A stretch of 64,000 bases of DNA from Candidatus Hadersleviella danica. Its GTDB lineage: Bacteria > Chloroflexota > Anaerolineae > Promineifilales > Promineifilaceae. The position numbers and the translations under genes were made by a program. Within the stretch, counting starts at the first letter, position 1, and each line of letters begins with the position of its first letter. The stretch lies in contig JADJSZ010000003.1 of NCBI GenBank assembly GCA_016711405.1, positions 1-64,000 of the forward strand, written 5' to 3'. Of this stretch, positions 41,096-49,676 are shown in pieces. Below the pieces are notes generated by a model, which was not told where the DNA came from, did no database searches, and saw nothing but the letters and a program-made list of their open reading frames with translations.

Positions 41096-41116
41096 GGTGT
41101 GTTTCATTTGAGTTGA
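41096..41116 (+). repeat. Solo copy of the MITE-like terminal repeat
   Basis: GGTGTGTTTCATTTGAGTTG plus A, one or two differences from the ends of the element at 26544-26715. No inverted partner is seen within 250 bases. It lies 6 bases after the stop of the preceding gene. Confidence 0.7.
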
Positions 41117-41137
41117 GACTTACCCCACCCCAACTCC

Positions 41138-41160
41138 TCCCCATCAGGGGAGGGGCTTTT
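41138..41160 (+). terminator. Possible terminator hairpin
   Basis: CTCCCCATCAGGGGAG stem followed by GGGCTTTTG. The T stretch is short. Further on (41168-41265) a short hydrophobic reading frame ends in TGA, described in the findings; otherwise the 280 bases up to hisA are empty. Confidence 0.4.
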
Positions 41161-41369
41161 GCGCCCCCTCTCCTTTTGGAGGCTGGTGCTGTTTGGACTG
41201 ACCATCCCCATTATTTGCTGTGGGTTGGTGGCCGTGATGCTTACGCAATCTTTGTTCGCAGACTGAATACTGATTACTTTTAAAACACGCTCTAAGCGGG
41301 TTTATGGCTTACGCTTTCGGCCGTGTGCTAGAATCTCCTCCTTCACTCTACTCCCTTTTTCTCTTGCCC

Positions 41370-42110
41370 ATGCCTTCTTTCACCGTTTACCCCGCCATTG
41401 ATTTACGCAAGGGTCAAGTGGTGCGCCTTCGTTTTGGCGACCCTAACCTCAAGACTGTGTTTAGCGACGACCCAGCCGAAATGGGGCGGCAATGGCTGGA
41501 TGCTGGGGCGGAATGGCTCCATGTGGTCAATTTAGATGGGGCTTTTGATGAGGCGGGCGCGGCCAATTGGGCCGCTTTGCCCAGCCTGACAACCCTTGGG
41601 GGCAAGGTGCAGTTGGGGGGCGGCATTCGCACCTTGGCCGACATTGAGCGAGCGTTGCAAATGGGTGTGTCGCGCATCATTTTGGGCACGGCCGCTGTCG
41701 AAAACCCCGCCCTCGTCGGCCAAGCCATCCAAAAATTTGGCTCTGAGGCGATTGTGGTCTGCTTAGATGCCCGCGAAGGGATGGCCAAAACGCGGGGCTG
41801 GATGACCGATGCAGGTGTGCATGTGCATGACCTCGGCCGCCAAATGGTAGATTTGGGCGTTCAACTGGCCATCCACACCGATATTGGGCGAGATGGGGTG
41901 CTGACGGGCGTGAATTGGCGCGCCTCGCAAGAGCTGGCCCAAGCGACGGGCTTGCAAGTCATTGCTTCGGGCGGGGTGGCGGGGCTGGCGGATGTGGCCG
42001 CTTGTTTGGCGGCGCGGGGCGTGGTGGGGGTTATCACCGGCCGTGCCATTTACGATGGAGGGCTGGATTTGGGGCAAGCCATCCAATTAGTAATGAGTAA
42101 TGAAGAATGA
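41370..42110 (+). CDS. hisA: HisA, ProFAR isomerase
   Basis: 246 residues from ATG 41370 (MPSFTVYPAIDLRKGQVVRL), the conserved start; the open frame reaches 41304. A TIM barrel that isomerises ProFAR to PRFAR in histidine synthesis. The catalytic aspartate in PAIDLRKG and the second in AIHTDIGRDGVLTG are present, and the phosphate loops are VQLGGGIRTL and VIASGGVAGLAD. The C-terminal VMSNEE comes from repeat words (AGTAATG). First of hisA-F-I-E; hisH and other his genes are not here. Confidence 0.95.
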   Translation: MPSFTVYPAIDLRKGQVVRLRFGDPNLKTVFSDDPAEMGRQWLDAGAEWLHVVNLDGAFDEAGAANWAALPSLTTLGGKVQLGGGIRTLADIERALQMGVSRIILGTAAVENPALVGQAIQKFGSEAIVVCLDAREGMAKTRGWMTDAGVHVHDLGRQMVDLGVQLAIHTDIGRDGVLTGVNWRASQELAQATGLQVIASGGVAGLADVAACLAARGVVGVITGRAIYDGGLDLGQAIQLVMSNEE

Positions 42111-42177
42111 ATAAAAGGGCCTGCTACTCCCCAACGACTTTTTATGCATTACTCATTGTTCCTTATTCATTGAAACT

Positions 42178-42948
42178 ATGTTAGCCAAGCGCATTATTCC
42201 TTGTTTAGACGTGAAAGACGGCCGTGTGGTCAAAGGCATCAACTTTGTGGATTTGGTGGATGCGGGCGATCCTGTGGAGCAAGCCAAGGTGTACGACGGG
42301 GCGGGGGCGGATGAACTCGTCTTTTTGGACATTACGGCCACACACGAGAATCGCGACACGATGTTGGAGATGGTGCAAGCGGTGGCGGAGCAGGTTTTTA
42401 TTCCGTTCACCGTTGGCGGGGGGATTCGCACAGTGGAGGATATGCGGGGGATTTTGCGCTCGGGGGCAGACAAGGTGAGTGTCAATTCTGCGGCCGTGCA
42501 AAACCCACAACTCATCAGCCAAGGGGCACATGAGTTTGGGAGCCAAGCGATTGTGGTGGCCATTGATGCGCGGCGCAAAGAGGATGGCCAAGGGTGGGAG
42601 GTGTATGTCAGTGGCGGCCGTAAACCGACTGGGCTGGACGCGCTGGCATGGGCACAGGAAGTGGAGTGGCTGGGCGCGGGCGAAATTTTGCTGACCAGCA
42701 TGGATGGGGATGGCACGAAGGCGGGGTATGACCTTGAACTGACCCGCGCTGTGGCTGAAGCGGTGGGTATTCCCGTCATTGCTTCGGGCGGGGCGGGCAC
42801 GCTGGCTCACTTTGCGGAGGCGCTGACCATCGGCCGTGCAGATGCCGCCTTGGCCGCTTCGCTTTTCCACTACAAAGAACTCACCATCGCCGAGGTCAAA
42901 GCGTATTTGGCCAGCCAAGGGGTGGTGGTGAGGAGTGCTGAGTTCTGA
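42178..42948 (+). CDS. hisF: HisF, imidazole glycerol phosphate synthase cyclase subunit
   Basis: 256 residues. A TIM barrel that forms imidazole glycerol phosphate and AICAR from PRFAR with ammonia supplied by HisH. Catalytic Asp in AKRIIPCLDVKDGRVVKGIN and the second in EILLTSMDGDGTKAGYDLEL. Phosphate loops are FTVGGGIRTVED and VIASGGAGTLAHF. The last residues VVVRSAEF are encoded by GTGCTGA repeat words. HisH is not in the window, so its gene must be elsewhere. Confidence 0.96.
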   Translation: MLAKRIIPCLDVKDGRVVKGINFVDLVDAGDPVEQAKVYDGAGADELVFLDITATHENRDTMLEMVQAVAEQVFIPFTVGGGIRTVEDMRGILRSGADKVSVNSAAVQNPQLISQGAHEFGSQAIVVAIDARRKEDGQGWEVYVSGGRKPTGLDALAWAQEVEWLGAGEILLTSMDGDGTKAGYDLELTRAVAEAVGIPVIASGGAGTLAHFAEALTIGRADAALAASLFHYKELTIAEVKAYLASQGVVVRSAEF

Positions 42949-43024
42949 GTGCTGAGTGCTGAGTTAAAAGTGAGTAGTGAGTAGTATTCAGTTCCGCAAT
43001 CCGCATTCCCCATTCCCATTTCCC

Positions 43025-43351
43025 ATGTTTTCCCTAACGATTGACCAGCTTAAATTTGATGAGAAGGGGCTGATTACGGCCGTGGTTCAAGACCACCTCA
43101 CCCGCGAAGTGCTGATGGTGGCGTGGATGAACGCCGAGAGTTTGCGCCTGACCCAACAAGTGGGCGAAACCATCTTTTGGAGCCGAAGCCGCCAAGAGTT
43201 GTGGCACAAGGGAGCTACCTCAGGCAATACCCAAAAAGTGGTGCAAATTTTGGTGGATTGCGACGCGGATACGCTGGTTTTGCTGGTAGAAGCCGCTGGC
43301 CCCGCTTGCCACACGGGGGAAAGAAGCTGTTTTTATCGCCAAGTGGAATGA
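43025..43351 (+). CDS. hisI: HisI, phosphoribosyl-AMP cyclohydrolase
   Basis: 108 residues from ATG 43025 (MFSLTIDQLKFDEKGLITAV). It opens the purine ring of PR-AMP with zinc. Signatures are LMVAWMNAESLRLTQQVGET, IFWSRSRQELWHKGATSGNT, DCDADTLVLLVEA and ACHTGERSCFYRQVE, which contain the Cys and Asp metal ligands. A stand-alone HisI, not fused to HisE. Confidence 0.96.
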   Translation: MFSLTIDQLKFDEKGLITAVVQDHLTREVLMVAWMNAESLRLTQQVGETIFWSRSRQELWHKGATSGNTQKVVQILVDCDADTLVLLVEAAGPACHTGERSCFYRQVE

Positions 43352-43449
43352 GGTTATTCGTTATTTGTTATTGGGGTATTTGCCCCAACGAATCAATAAC
43401 AAATAACCAGTAACGAATAACGAATAACCAGTAACGAATAACAATAACT
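43352..43449. repeat. GTTATTC heptad hairpin between hisI and hisE
   Basis: Left arm GAGGTTATTCGTTATTTG, right arm CAAATAACCAGTAACGAATA and more ACGAATA words running up to hisE. Confidence 0.85.
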
Positions 43450-43453
43450 CCCT

Positions 43454-43747
43454 ATGTCTATTATTGAAGAACTCCAAACCGTTCTTATTGAACGCAAAAT
43501 AAACCCTCGGGAGGGGTCTTATACGACGATGCTATTGGCCAATGAGGAGGAGCTGGTGAAAAAGGTGGGGGAGGAGGCGGTGGAGGTGATTTTGGCGGCC
43601 GTGAAACAGGGCAACGAGCGGCTCATCAGCGAAACGGCCGACCTTGTCTACCACCTCCTCGTGCTCCTCACCGCCCACGATGTGGTGTGGGCGGATGTGG
43701 AGACGGAGTTAGAAGGGCGGCGGGGAAGTAAAGTAAAGGAGAAGTAA
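43454..43747 (+). CDS. hisE: HisE, phosphoribosyl-ATP pyrophosphatase
   Basis: 97 residues, all-helical MazG-like fold. It removes pyrophosphate from PR-ATP, the step before HisI. Motifs are EGSYTTMLLANEEELVKKVG followed by EEAVEVILAAVKQGNERLIS and ETADLVYHLLVLL, which carry the acidic metal-binding residues. The C-terminal GSKVKEK is partly from repeat words. Confidence 0.95.
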   Translation: MSIIEELQTVLIERKINPREGSYTTMLLANEEELVKKVGEEAVEVILAAVKQGNERLISETADLVYHLLVLLTAHDVVWADVETELEGRRGSKVKEK

Positions 43748-43798
43748 AAAGTGAGAAGTTGGCGAATGTTGCACCTTTCATCTTTCACTTTTCACCTC

Positions 43799-44200
43799 TC
43801 ACTTGTTCTTATCTGGCTCAATCACAATAATTTGCTCGAGGGCTTTATCGGGTAGGGCGAGCACGCCGCTGTCTTCGCGGCGGATGGCTTCGCGGTGGGC
43901 GGCCACAACGTGTTGGGGAGCCAGCGTGGTAAACGTTTTGGCACCCAGCATGAGCAGAGCCAAATCATCCATTTGACCCAAGCCGACGAGGACATCGGGT
44001 AATAAATCAATGGGTAGAATGAGGTACAGGATGGCCGAGAATGGGATGAGCTTTAGGTAAATGGGCACATCGGGGTCGCGGAACAGCCGCCAGATGAGGC
44101 GCAGGTTTTGCCACTGTTCGCGCAGAAAGCCGGGGTCGCGCAATTGTTCGCGGCTCACGGTGGGGGTTGTTGTCTCGGTCGTTGGTTTTATTTCATCCAT
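43799..44200 (-). CDS. DUF1232 (YkvA-like) membrane protein
   Basis: 133 residues from ATG 44200, supported by GGAGAG just upstream; the open frame reaches 44224. DUF1232 core RDPDVPIYLKLIPFSAILYL followed by ILPIDLLPDVLVGLGQMDDL, with the conserved P-x-D-x-x-P-D and D-D motifs. One or two short membrane segments. Function unknown; it converges on hisE. Confidence 0.88.
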   Translation of the reverse strand: MDEIKPTTETTTPTVSREQLRDPGFLREQWQNLRLIWRLFRDPDVPIYLKLIPFSAILYLILPIDLLPDVLVGLGQMDDLALLMLGAKTFTTLAPQHVVAAHREAIRREDSGVLALPDKALEQIIVIEPDKNK

Positions 44201-44415
44201 GATACTCTCCAAGCGTATTCGCAATTTCTGCGTCAGCTAATCAGCGTTTAATCTCACGATGTCATCTGCCCCTTTATTCCCCTGTGCCTATACGCCTGCG
44301 GTGCGGCCGTGGTTGCACCACTGGGGGGGTGCTACAATCGGATTTGGGGATGGTCATTGGTCATTAGTCCCTTGTCCCCCGTTCATCATTCCCAATTCAC
44401 AATTCAACAAGCCCC

Positions 44416-45186
44416 ATGTCATTCTGGCTCATCTTCAAGATTGTACTCGTCATCCCCTTTTTGTTCATGTTTTGGCGGCGTGCCGATTGGGTGTGGGGCA
44501 TTGGGTTGCTCACCCTGACCACGGCCGCCTTTGCGGACACCTTTTTGGGTGTGTTCGGCCGTGAACAACTCCTAGCCGAATTGGGCATGTTGGCCTATGT
44601 GTTGCTGGGGGTTTTGGTGGGGGGCGCGGCCGTTTGGGTGGTGGGGGTCACTCGGCCGCTCATCACCCCTGCGCCCGCTTTGCCCCCCATGCCGGTGGTG
44701 GTGGCTCCCCCAGCGGCCGTGTCGCTCGGCCGTGAACACCAGCAACTTTCGGATACCATCCGCACCCAAATGAGCATGGAAGATGTGCTGGATTTGATTT
44801 TCGACCTGAACCTGCCCGAGGTTGAAATTATCAGCCCGACGCAGGACATGAGCCAAACCATCCAGAATTTGCTCCAAGCCACCCACAAGAACGGGCAAAC
44901 GGCCGACCTGACCCTTGCCGTTGAGCGCATCCTGACCCCCGTGCCCGCCGAACATTTGCCCCGCCTCGAAAAGTTGAGTGCGGATTCCCCGCCCACCGTC
45001 TTGCGCCGCTACCTGCTGGCCTATTACTTTGCCGACCAACTGCGCGAAATGGCCGAGGCGCTGGAAATAGATTGGGAGATGCTTGGTTTGGGGAGCAAAC
45101 AAGCCAAAGCCCGCAATCTCCTCCTCTACCTGCGCCGCCGTGACCGCACGGCCGAACTCATCGCGTTGATGCAGAAAGCGGGTTAG
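44416..45186 (+). CDS. Membrane protein with two death-like (EAD-type) domains
   Basis: 256 residues. Two or three spans at about 1-75 (FWLIFKIVLVIPFLFMFW; AWVWGIGLL-type segment; LGMLAYVLLGVLVGGAAVWV), then a Pro/Val linker. Two small helical domains follow. The first (HQQLSDTIRTQMSMEDVLDL, IFDLNLPEVEII) and the second (LRRYLLAYYFADQLREMAEA, LEIDWEMLGLGSKQAKARNL, LLYLRRRDRTAELIALMQKA) show the effector-associated-domain pattern: L-x-x-L-A/MxxLxIDxxxL...KxxKAxxLxxYLxRRxRxxELI. Such death-like domains mediate contacts between parts of predicted prokaryotic immunity or apoptosis-like systems. No effector lies next door, so this may be a membrane-bound adaptor. Confidence 0.65.
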   Translation: MSFWLIFKIVLVIPFLFMFWRRADWVWGIGLLTLTTAAFADTFLGVFGREQLLAELGMLAYVLLGVLVGGAAVWVVGVTRPLITPAPALPPMPVVVAPPAAVSLGREHQQLSDTIRTQMSMEDVLDLIFDLNLPEVEIISPTQDMSQTIQNLLQATHKNGQTADLTLAVERILTPVPAEHLPRLEKLSADSPPTVLRRYLLAYYFADQLREMAEALEIDWEMLGLGSKQAKARNLLLYLRRRDRTAELIALMQKAG

Positions 45187-45189
45187 TCT

Positions 45190-45255
45190 TTCAGTCGGTC
45201 AGCCTTTCAGTCTTTCAGCTCTCACTACTCACTTTTCACTTCTCACTTTTCCCTC
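45190..45255. repeat. TCTTTCAG and TTTTCAC repeat words
   Basis: Mixed 8-base (GTCTTTCA/GTCGGTCA) and 7-base (TTTTCAC/TTCTCAC) words, single arm, between the EAD and LysM genes. Confidence 0.7.
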
Positions 45256-45278
45256 TTCTCTCTTCCCTCCCCTCCCCC

Positions 45279-46061
45279 ATGTCCCTTCGCCGCATTCTTC
45301 CTTTTATTTTGTTAAACATCGTTGTCTCAGCGGCCGTGATGTTGAGTATTTTGTATTGGTGGGAGGGGCGGCAGGTGGAGCAGGTGGCTGAAACGGAAGC
45401 CAATTTTGCGCCTGTGGTTGCTTTGCCAACAGGCACACCCACGGCCGTGGCTCAATTCCTCGAAAACACCCCTATTCCCTCGCCCGAAAGTAATGGTTCG
45501 ACCGACATTTATATCGTTAAGGCGGGCGATACGTTGGGGAGTATCAGCACCACGTTTGATGTGCCGATGGAAGATATTATGGAAGCCAACGGCCTGACCG
45601 ACCCCAACTTGCTCTCGGTGGGCCAACAGCTAACCATACCCCCCGTTGGCGGCTTGCCCACCGCCACACCAACAGCAACCCCTTCGCCAACACCCCCCAT
45701 CGCCCCCTCACCCATCCCCACCGAACCGCTGACCCAAGGGGAAGTGGTGATTGAGATTAATGAGGTGGTGGGGGTTGGCAATTTAACCGAGGAGGCTGTC
45801 TCCATCATCAACACGGGGAGCCGCCCTGTGGCGTTGCAGGATTGGAAATTGCGCGATGGGTTGGGGATAGAGTACACCTTTGGCCAAATTACCCTCTTTG
45901 GGGATGGGGCGGGCATTTTGGTGCATAGCGAGGCGGGCGTTAGCACCAGTTTGGAGCTTTATTGGGGTTTGCAAACGGCCGTGTGGGAACCCGGCGAAAC
46001 CGTCACCCTCCTCAATCGCGATGGTGTGGTGCAAGCCACCTATACAATTCCTACCGAATAG
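45279..46061 (+). CDS. Exported LysM and lamin-tail domain protein
   Basis: 260 residues. N-terminal anchor (ILPFILLNIVVSAAVMLSIL). One LysM domain at about 78-122 (IYIVKAGDTLGSISTTFDVP followed by MEDIMEANGLTDPNLLSVGQ and QLTIPP), which binds peptidoglycan or similar glycans. A Thr/Pro linker follows, then a lamin-tail-like beta sandwich to the end (VIEINEVVGVGNLTEEAVSI; ALQDWKLRDGLGIEYTFGQI; WEPGETVTLLNRDG). LysM plus lamin-tail proteins are recurrent in Chloroflexota envelopes; role unknown, perhaps wall attachment. Confidence 0.85.
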   Translation: MSLRRILPFILLNIVVSAAVMLSILYWWEGRQVEQVAETEANFAPVVALPTGTPTAVAQFLENTPIPSPESNGSTDIYIVKAGDTLGSISTTFDVPMEDIMEANGLTDPNLLSVGQQLTIPPVGGLPTATPTATPSPTPPIAPSPIPTEPLTQGEVVIEINEVVGVGNLTEEAVSIINTGSRPVALQDWKLRDGLGIEYTFGQITLFGDGAGILVHSEAGVSTSLELYWGLQTAVWEPGETVTLLNRDGVVQATYTIPTE

Positions 46062-46099
46062 TCATTTGTCCCTCGTCCCTCGTCCTTTGTGAATTGCCT

Positions 46100-46315
46100 A
46101 TGCGTGGTTTGATTAGCCCGAAAGGGGAATTATTTGCTTATTTAGAAGGGAGCCAGCTTTACACCCTTGAAGGGGAGCTGAGCGGCCGCCTAGCCAATGG
46201 CTTCATCGTTGACCTTGCTGACAACCCCGTTTGGCGTGTCATTGGCGATGCTGTTTATGCCCTTGATGGTGGGGAGACGATTGGCTATTTGGGCACGGAG
46301 CGGCGGGGGGAGTAG
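46100..46315 (+). CDS. Small beta-rich protein
   Basis: 71 residues from ATG 46100; the longer frame back to 45962 is antisense-like noise over the previous gene. A regular pattern of short strands ending in aromatic or hydrophobic residues: MRGLISPKGELFAYLEGSQL, YTLEGELSGRLANGFIVDLA, VIGDAVYALDGGETIGYLG. It resembles the small 4-fold beta flower proteins, with internal repetition of G-x-x-V/L-Y-x-L-x-G. Identification is tentative and function unknown. Confidence 0.5.
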   Translation: MRGLISPKGELFAYLEGSQLYTLEGELSGRLANGFIVDLADNPVWRVIGDAVYALDGGETIGYLGTERRGE

Positions 46316-46357
46316 GGAGAGTGGAGGGGCAGAGGAGCGGAGGAGCAGGGGAGAATT

Positions 46358-46398
46358 TCCCAATAACCAGTAACGAATAACGAGTAACCAGTAACCTT
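46358..46398. repeat. CCAATAAC heptad words upstream of nfo
   Basis: Single arm CCAATAACCAGTAACGAATA plus ACGAGTAACC words ending 4-5 bases before the nfo start, so nfo has no Shine-Dalgarno of usual type. Confidence 0.75.
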
Positions 46399-46402
46399 TC
46401 CC

Positions 46403-47278
46403 ATGAAATTAGGCGCACACATCAGTACCGCAGGCGGGTTGCACACCGCTTTTGACCGTGCCATAGCCACAGGCTGTGACACCATGCTCATTTTTACGAA
46501 GAGTAACCGCCAGTGGGCGGCCAAACCGCTCACCACGGCCGAGATTGACCAATTTCACCACGCGGCCGAAACCCATCCCCGCATCGCACCCGTTGCCGTC
46601 CACGCCACCTACCTCATCAACATCGCCTCCCCCAAAGCCGATTTGTGGGAGAAATCGTATCTGGCCTTGAAAATTGAGGTGGAACGGGCGGCCGTGTTGG
46701 GCATTCCGCTCATTACCTTTCACCCCGGCTCGCACGTTGATTCGGGCGAGGAGGCGGGTTTGGCTCAAATCGGCCGTGCGTTGGTGCGGTTGCTGGCCGA
46801 AACGGAGCAAACGGCCGCTCAAACCACCATCTGCCTTGAAACGATGGCAGGCCAAGGTACCAACCTTGGCTCTAAATTTGAGCAACTGGCGCAACTGATT
46901 GCCACGGCCGAAAACCACCCCCGCCTCGGTGTCTGCATGGACACCTGCCACATCTTCGCCGCTGGCTACGACATCCGCACCCCCGAAGCGTATGCCGCCA
47001 CCATCGCTGAATTTGATAGCGTGGTGGGTTTAGATAGGCTCAAGTTTTTCCACTTCAACGACAGCCAACACGCCCTTGGCTCCAACAAAGACCGCCACGA
47101 ACACATCGGCCGTGGCTTCATCGGCGAACAAGGCTTTGCCAACTTCGTCAACGACCCCCGCTTTGCCCATCACGCCGCCCATCTCGAAACGCCCAAGGAA
47201 GACGACGACCAACCCACGGCCGAGATGGATGCCGTCAACCTCGCTACTTTGCGGAAGTTAGTGCTGAGTGCTGAGTAG
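46403..47278 (+). CDS. nfo: Deoxyribonuclease IV (apurinic/apyrimidinic endonuclease)
   Basis: 291 residues, TIM barrel of the AP endonuclease 2 family. Cuts DNA 5' of abasic sites in base-excision repair with three zinc ions. Metal ligands sit in VAVHATYLINIAS, ITFHPGSHVDSGEE, TICLETMAGQGTNLG, VCMDTCHIFAAGYD, FFHFNDSQHALGSNKDRHEH and IGRGFIGEQGF. The C-terminal RKLVLSAE ends in repeat-derived codons (GTGCTGA words). Confidence 0.96.
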   Translation: MKLGAHISTAGGLHTAFDRAIATGCDTMLIFTKSNRQWAAKPLTTAEIDQFHHAAETHPRIAPVAVHATYLINIASPKADLWEKSYLALKIEVERAAVLGIPLITFHPGSHVDSGEEAGLAQIGRALVRLLAETEQTAAQTTICLETMAGQGTNLGSKFEQLAQLIATAENHPRLGVCMDTCHIFAAGYDIRTPEAYAATIAEFDSVVGLDRLKFFHFNDSQHALGSNKDRHEHIGRGFIGEQGFANFVNDPRFAHHAAHLETPKEDDDQPTAEMDAVNLATLRKLVLSAE

Positions 47279-47441
47279 AAAGTGCTGAGTGACCTGCAAA
47301 AAGGCTTTATTGCAAAAGGGCAAAAGAGCTAAAAGGCAAAATTTGCTCGAGAGAAAATTCGTAAACTCATGCCTAAAACCTTTTTCAGGTAGCTCCGCAA
47401 TCATTCGGTTAACTTCCCCTCCGCTCCCCTGCTCCCCTGCC

Positions 47442-48506
47442 ATGATAGTAGATGCCCACCTAGACCTCGCATATTGCGCCCTGCGCTACGGCCGTGACCT
47501 TTTCCTTACCCTCGAGGAAGCACGGCGTGTAGAACAAGCACGGCCGACCGACAACGGCTGGCCGACTGTGACCATTCCCACCCTGCGCCAAGGCCAGATT
47601 GGGCTGGTGTTCAGCACCTTGTTTGTCATGCCCCAGCACATGAACGATGTACCCGACAACAAGAAACAGGCTTACCGCACGGCCGCGCAAGCGCACACGG
47701 CCGCCAGCCAGCAACTCGACTACTACCACCGCTTGGCCGACACCCACGGCGATATCCGACTGGTAACATCGGCGGCCGATTTGCGCGATGTGCAAGCCAG
47801 CCAAACCACCGACAACCCCCTTCTGGGCCTCGTCGTCCTCATGGAAGGCGCCGACCCCATCCGTGAGCCGGCCGAGGTGGAGATGTGGTACGAGCGCGGC
47901 GTGCGCCTCATCGGCCCCGCATGGGACGACACCGCCTATGCCGCTGGGGCATGGCGCGGCACGCAGGAAGGGTTCACCAAGAAGGGCTGGGAACTGTTGG
48001 AACGCATGGCGGAGTTAAAGCTGATTTTGGACTTGACCCATTTGGGCGAACAAGGCGTGACCGAGGCGTTGGAGCGGTACGACGGCCGCATTGTGGCCAC
48101 CCACAGCAACTGCCGCACCATCGCGCCCCACGTCGAGCAACGCAATCTAACCGACGACCACATTCGCCTGTTGGGCGAGCGGGGCGGGGTGATGGGCATG
48201 GTACTTTACAACCGCTTCTTAAAAAAAGGGCACGGCAAAGGGGAGCGCAAAGAGTTGGTGACGCTGGATCATGTCGTGGCGCATGTGGATCATGTCTGCC
48301 AATTGCTGGGCACGGCCGACCATGTGGCCATTGGCTCCGATTTCGATGGCGGCTTTGGCTGGGCAGACATCCCCGCCGAGCTAAACAGCGCGGCCGATTT
48401 GCACCTCATCGGCAATAAGCTGGCCGAGCGGGGGTATGCGGCGGCCGAGGTGGCCAACATTATGGGCGGCAATTGGGTGCGCCTGCTGGCCGAAACGTGG
48501 GCGTAG
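47442..48506 (+). CDS. Membrane dipeptidase (peptidase M19 family)
   Basis: 354 residues from ATG 47442 (MIVDAHLDLAYCALRYGRDL); the open frame to 47289 covers repeat sequence only. Zinc dipeptidase of the renal dipeptidase family. Metal ligands are in VDAHLDLA, VVLMEGADPI, RIVATHSNCRTIAPHVEQRN and HVAIGSDFDGGFGWADIP. No signal peptide, so cytoplasmic here. Converges on a Dpp-type peptide transporter gene; together they could import and cleave dipeptides, an inference from position. Confidence 0.92.
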   Translation: MIVDAHLDLAYCALRYGRDLFLTLEEARRVEQARPTDNGWPTVTIPTLRQGQIGLVFSTLFVMPQHMNDVPDNKKQAYRTAAQAHTAASQQLDYYHRLADTHGDIRLVTSAADLRDVQASQTTDNPLLGLVVLMEGADPIREPAEVEMWYERGVRLIGPAWDDTAYAAGAWRGTQEGFTKKGWELLERMAELKLILDLTHLGEQGVTEALERYDGRIVATHSNCRTIAPHVEQRNLTDDHIRLLGERGGVMGMVLYNRFLKKGHGKGERKELVTLDHVVAHVDHVCQLLGTADHVAIGSDFDGGFGWADIPAELNSAADLHLIGNKLAERGYAAAEVANIMGGNWVRLLAETWA

Positions 48507-48589
48507 GGGTTTCGGATTGGGGATTTTGGATTTTGGATTGGCGGGCTTCCCGTGGGTGGTCTCTGGCTGTGCTATTGCGTTCGAGTGGG

Positions 48590-49600
48590 TCACTCTTCTC
48601 TCTTCTCTCTTCCCTTTTCCTCCACCAAATGACAACTGGCATAGTGTAATTTGGCCGTTTGGTGCAGGGCGGGCTGTTGGGTGTGGCAACGGCCGAACGA
48701 GGCAGGGCAACGGGGCGCAAAACGACATCCCACGGGCAACGCATTGAGGCGGGGCGGGTAGCCGGGGATGCTGACCAAGTTACGGCCGAGGGGGGCTGTA
48801 ATATCGGGAAAGGCGCGGAGTAGCTCTTGGGTGTAGGGGTGCTGGGGTTGGTTAAAGATGGTGTCTACAGGGGCATATTCGGCCGTGACACCCCCATACA
48901 TCACCAGCACCGAATCACACGTTTCGGCCACCACCCCCAAATCATGCGTCACCAACATCATGGCCAGCCCCAATTTGTCTCGCAATGTCAGCAAAAGCTC
49001 CAAAATTTGTGCCTGAATCATCACATCCAGCGCCGTCGTTGGCTCGTCGGCGATGACGATTTGGGGGTTGCAGGCCAACGCCATAGCAATCATCGCCCGC
49101 TGGCGCATCCCGCCCGAGTATTGGTGCGGGTATTGGGTGCGCCGCTCGGGGCGGATGCCGACCAGTTCCAGCAATTCGCAGACGCGATTGTCCACCGCTT
49201 TGGCGGTGGGCAAGCCATTGTGCAACACAATCGCCTCGCCAATTTGCTGGCCAATGGTGTGAACGGGATTAAGCGCGTTCATGGCCCCCTGAAAAATCAT
49301 GGCGATATTTGTCCAGCGCACGGCCGTCATTTCCCGCTCACTCAGCCCCAGCAAATCCCGCCCCATAAAATTCACGGTGCCGTGGGTGATACGGCCATTG
49401 GCGGGCAACAGCCGCATCAAACTGAGCATCAACGTCGTTTTGCCGCACCCACTCTCCCCCACCACGCCAAGGCACTCCCCCTCCCGCAAGGTGAAGCCCA
49501 CATCGGCCAGCGCATGGGCAGGCGGCTGGTTCTCAGCCACATAATCCACACTCAACTGGCGCACATCGAGCAAAAGCGGGGCGGTGGGGGAAAAAGGCAT
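48590..49600 (-). CDS. dppD: Dipeptide/oligopeptide ABC transporter ATPase (DppD/OppD type)
   Basis: 336 residues. Walker A VVGESGCGKTTLMLSLMRLL, Q-loop region IAMIFQGAMNALNP, signature YSGGMRQRAMIAMALACNPQ followed by IVIADEPTTALDV with Walker B, and the oligopeptide C-terminal region LPVGCRFAPRCPASFGRCHT. Four cysteines there (GCRF, PRCP, GRCH, ASCH) could hold an iron-sulfur cluster as in some OppD proteins. Follows the two permease genes. The second ATPase (DppF) and the binding protein are not in this window. The C-terminus EEKGREKREE is repeat-like. Confidence 0.92.
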   Translation of the reverse strand: MPFSPTAPLLLDVRQLSVDYVAENQPPAHALADVGFTLREGECLGVVGESGCGKTTLMLSLMRLLPANGRITHGTVNFMGRDLLGLSEREMTAVRWTNIAMIFQGAMNALNPVHTIGQQIGEAIVLHNGLPTAKAVDNRVCELLELVGIRPERRTQYPHQYSGGMRQRAMIAMALACNPQIVIADEPTTALDVMIQAQILELLLTLRDKLGLAMMLVTHDLGVVAETCDSVLVMYGGVTAEYAPVDTIFNQPQHPYTQELLRAFPDITAPLGRNLVSIPGYPPRLNALPVGCRFAPRCPASFGRCHTQQPALHQTAKLHYASCHLVEEKGREKREE

Positions 49601-49676
49601 GGGAATTGTGAATGGTGAATGGTGAATTTTTAATGGTTAATGGGGGACTGCGGACAAGGGACAAATGACAAATGAC

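Noticed and set aside
47289..47441. N-terminal extension of the M19 dipeptidase
   Set aside because: It translates repeat-like intergenic sequence; the family start VDAHLDL follows ATG 47442 directly.
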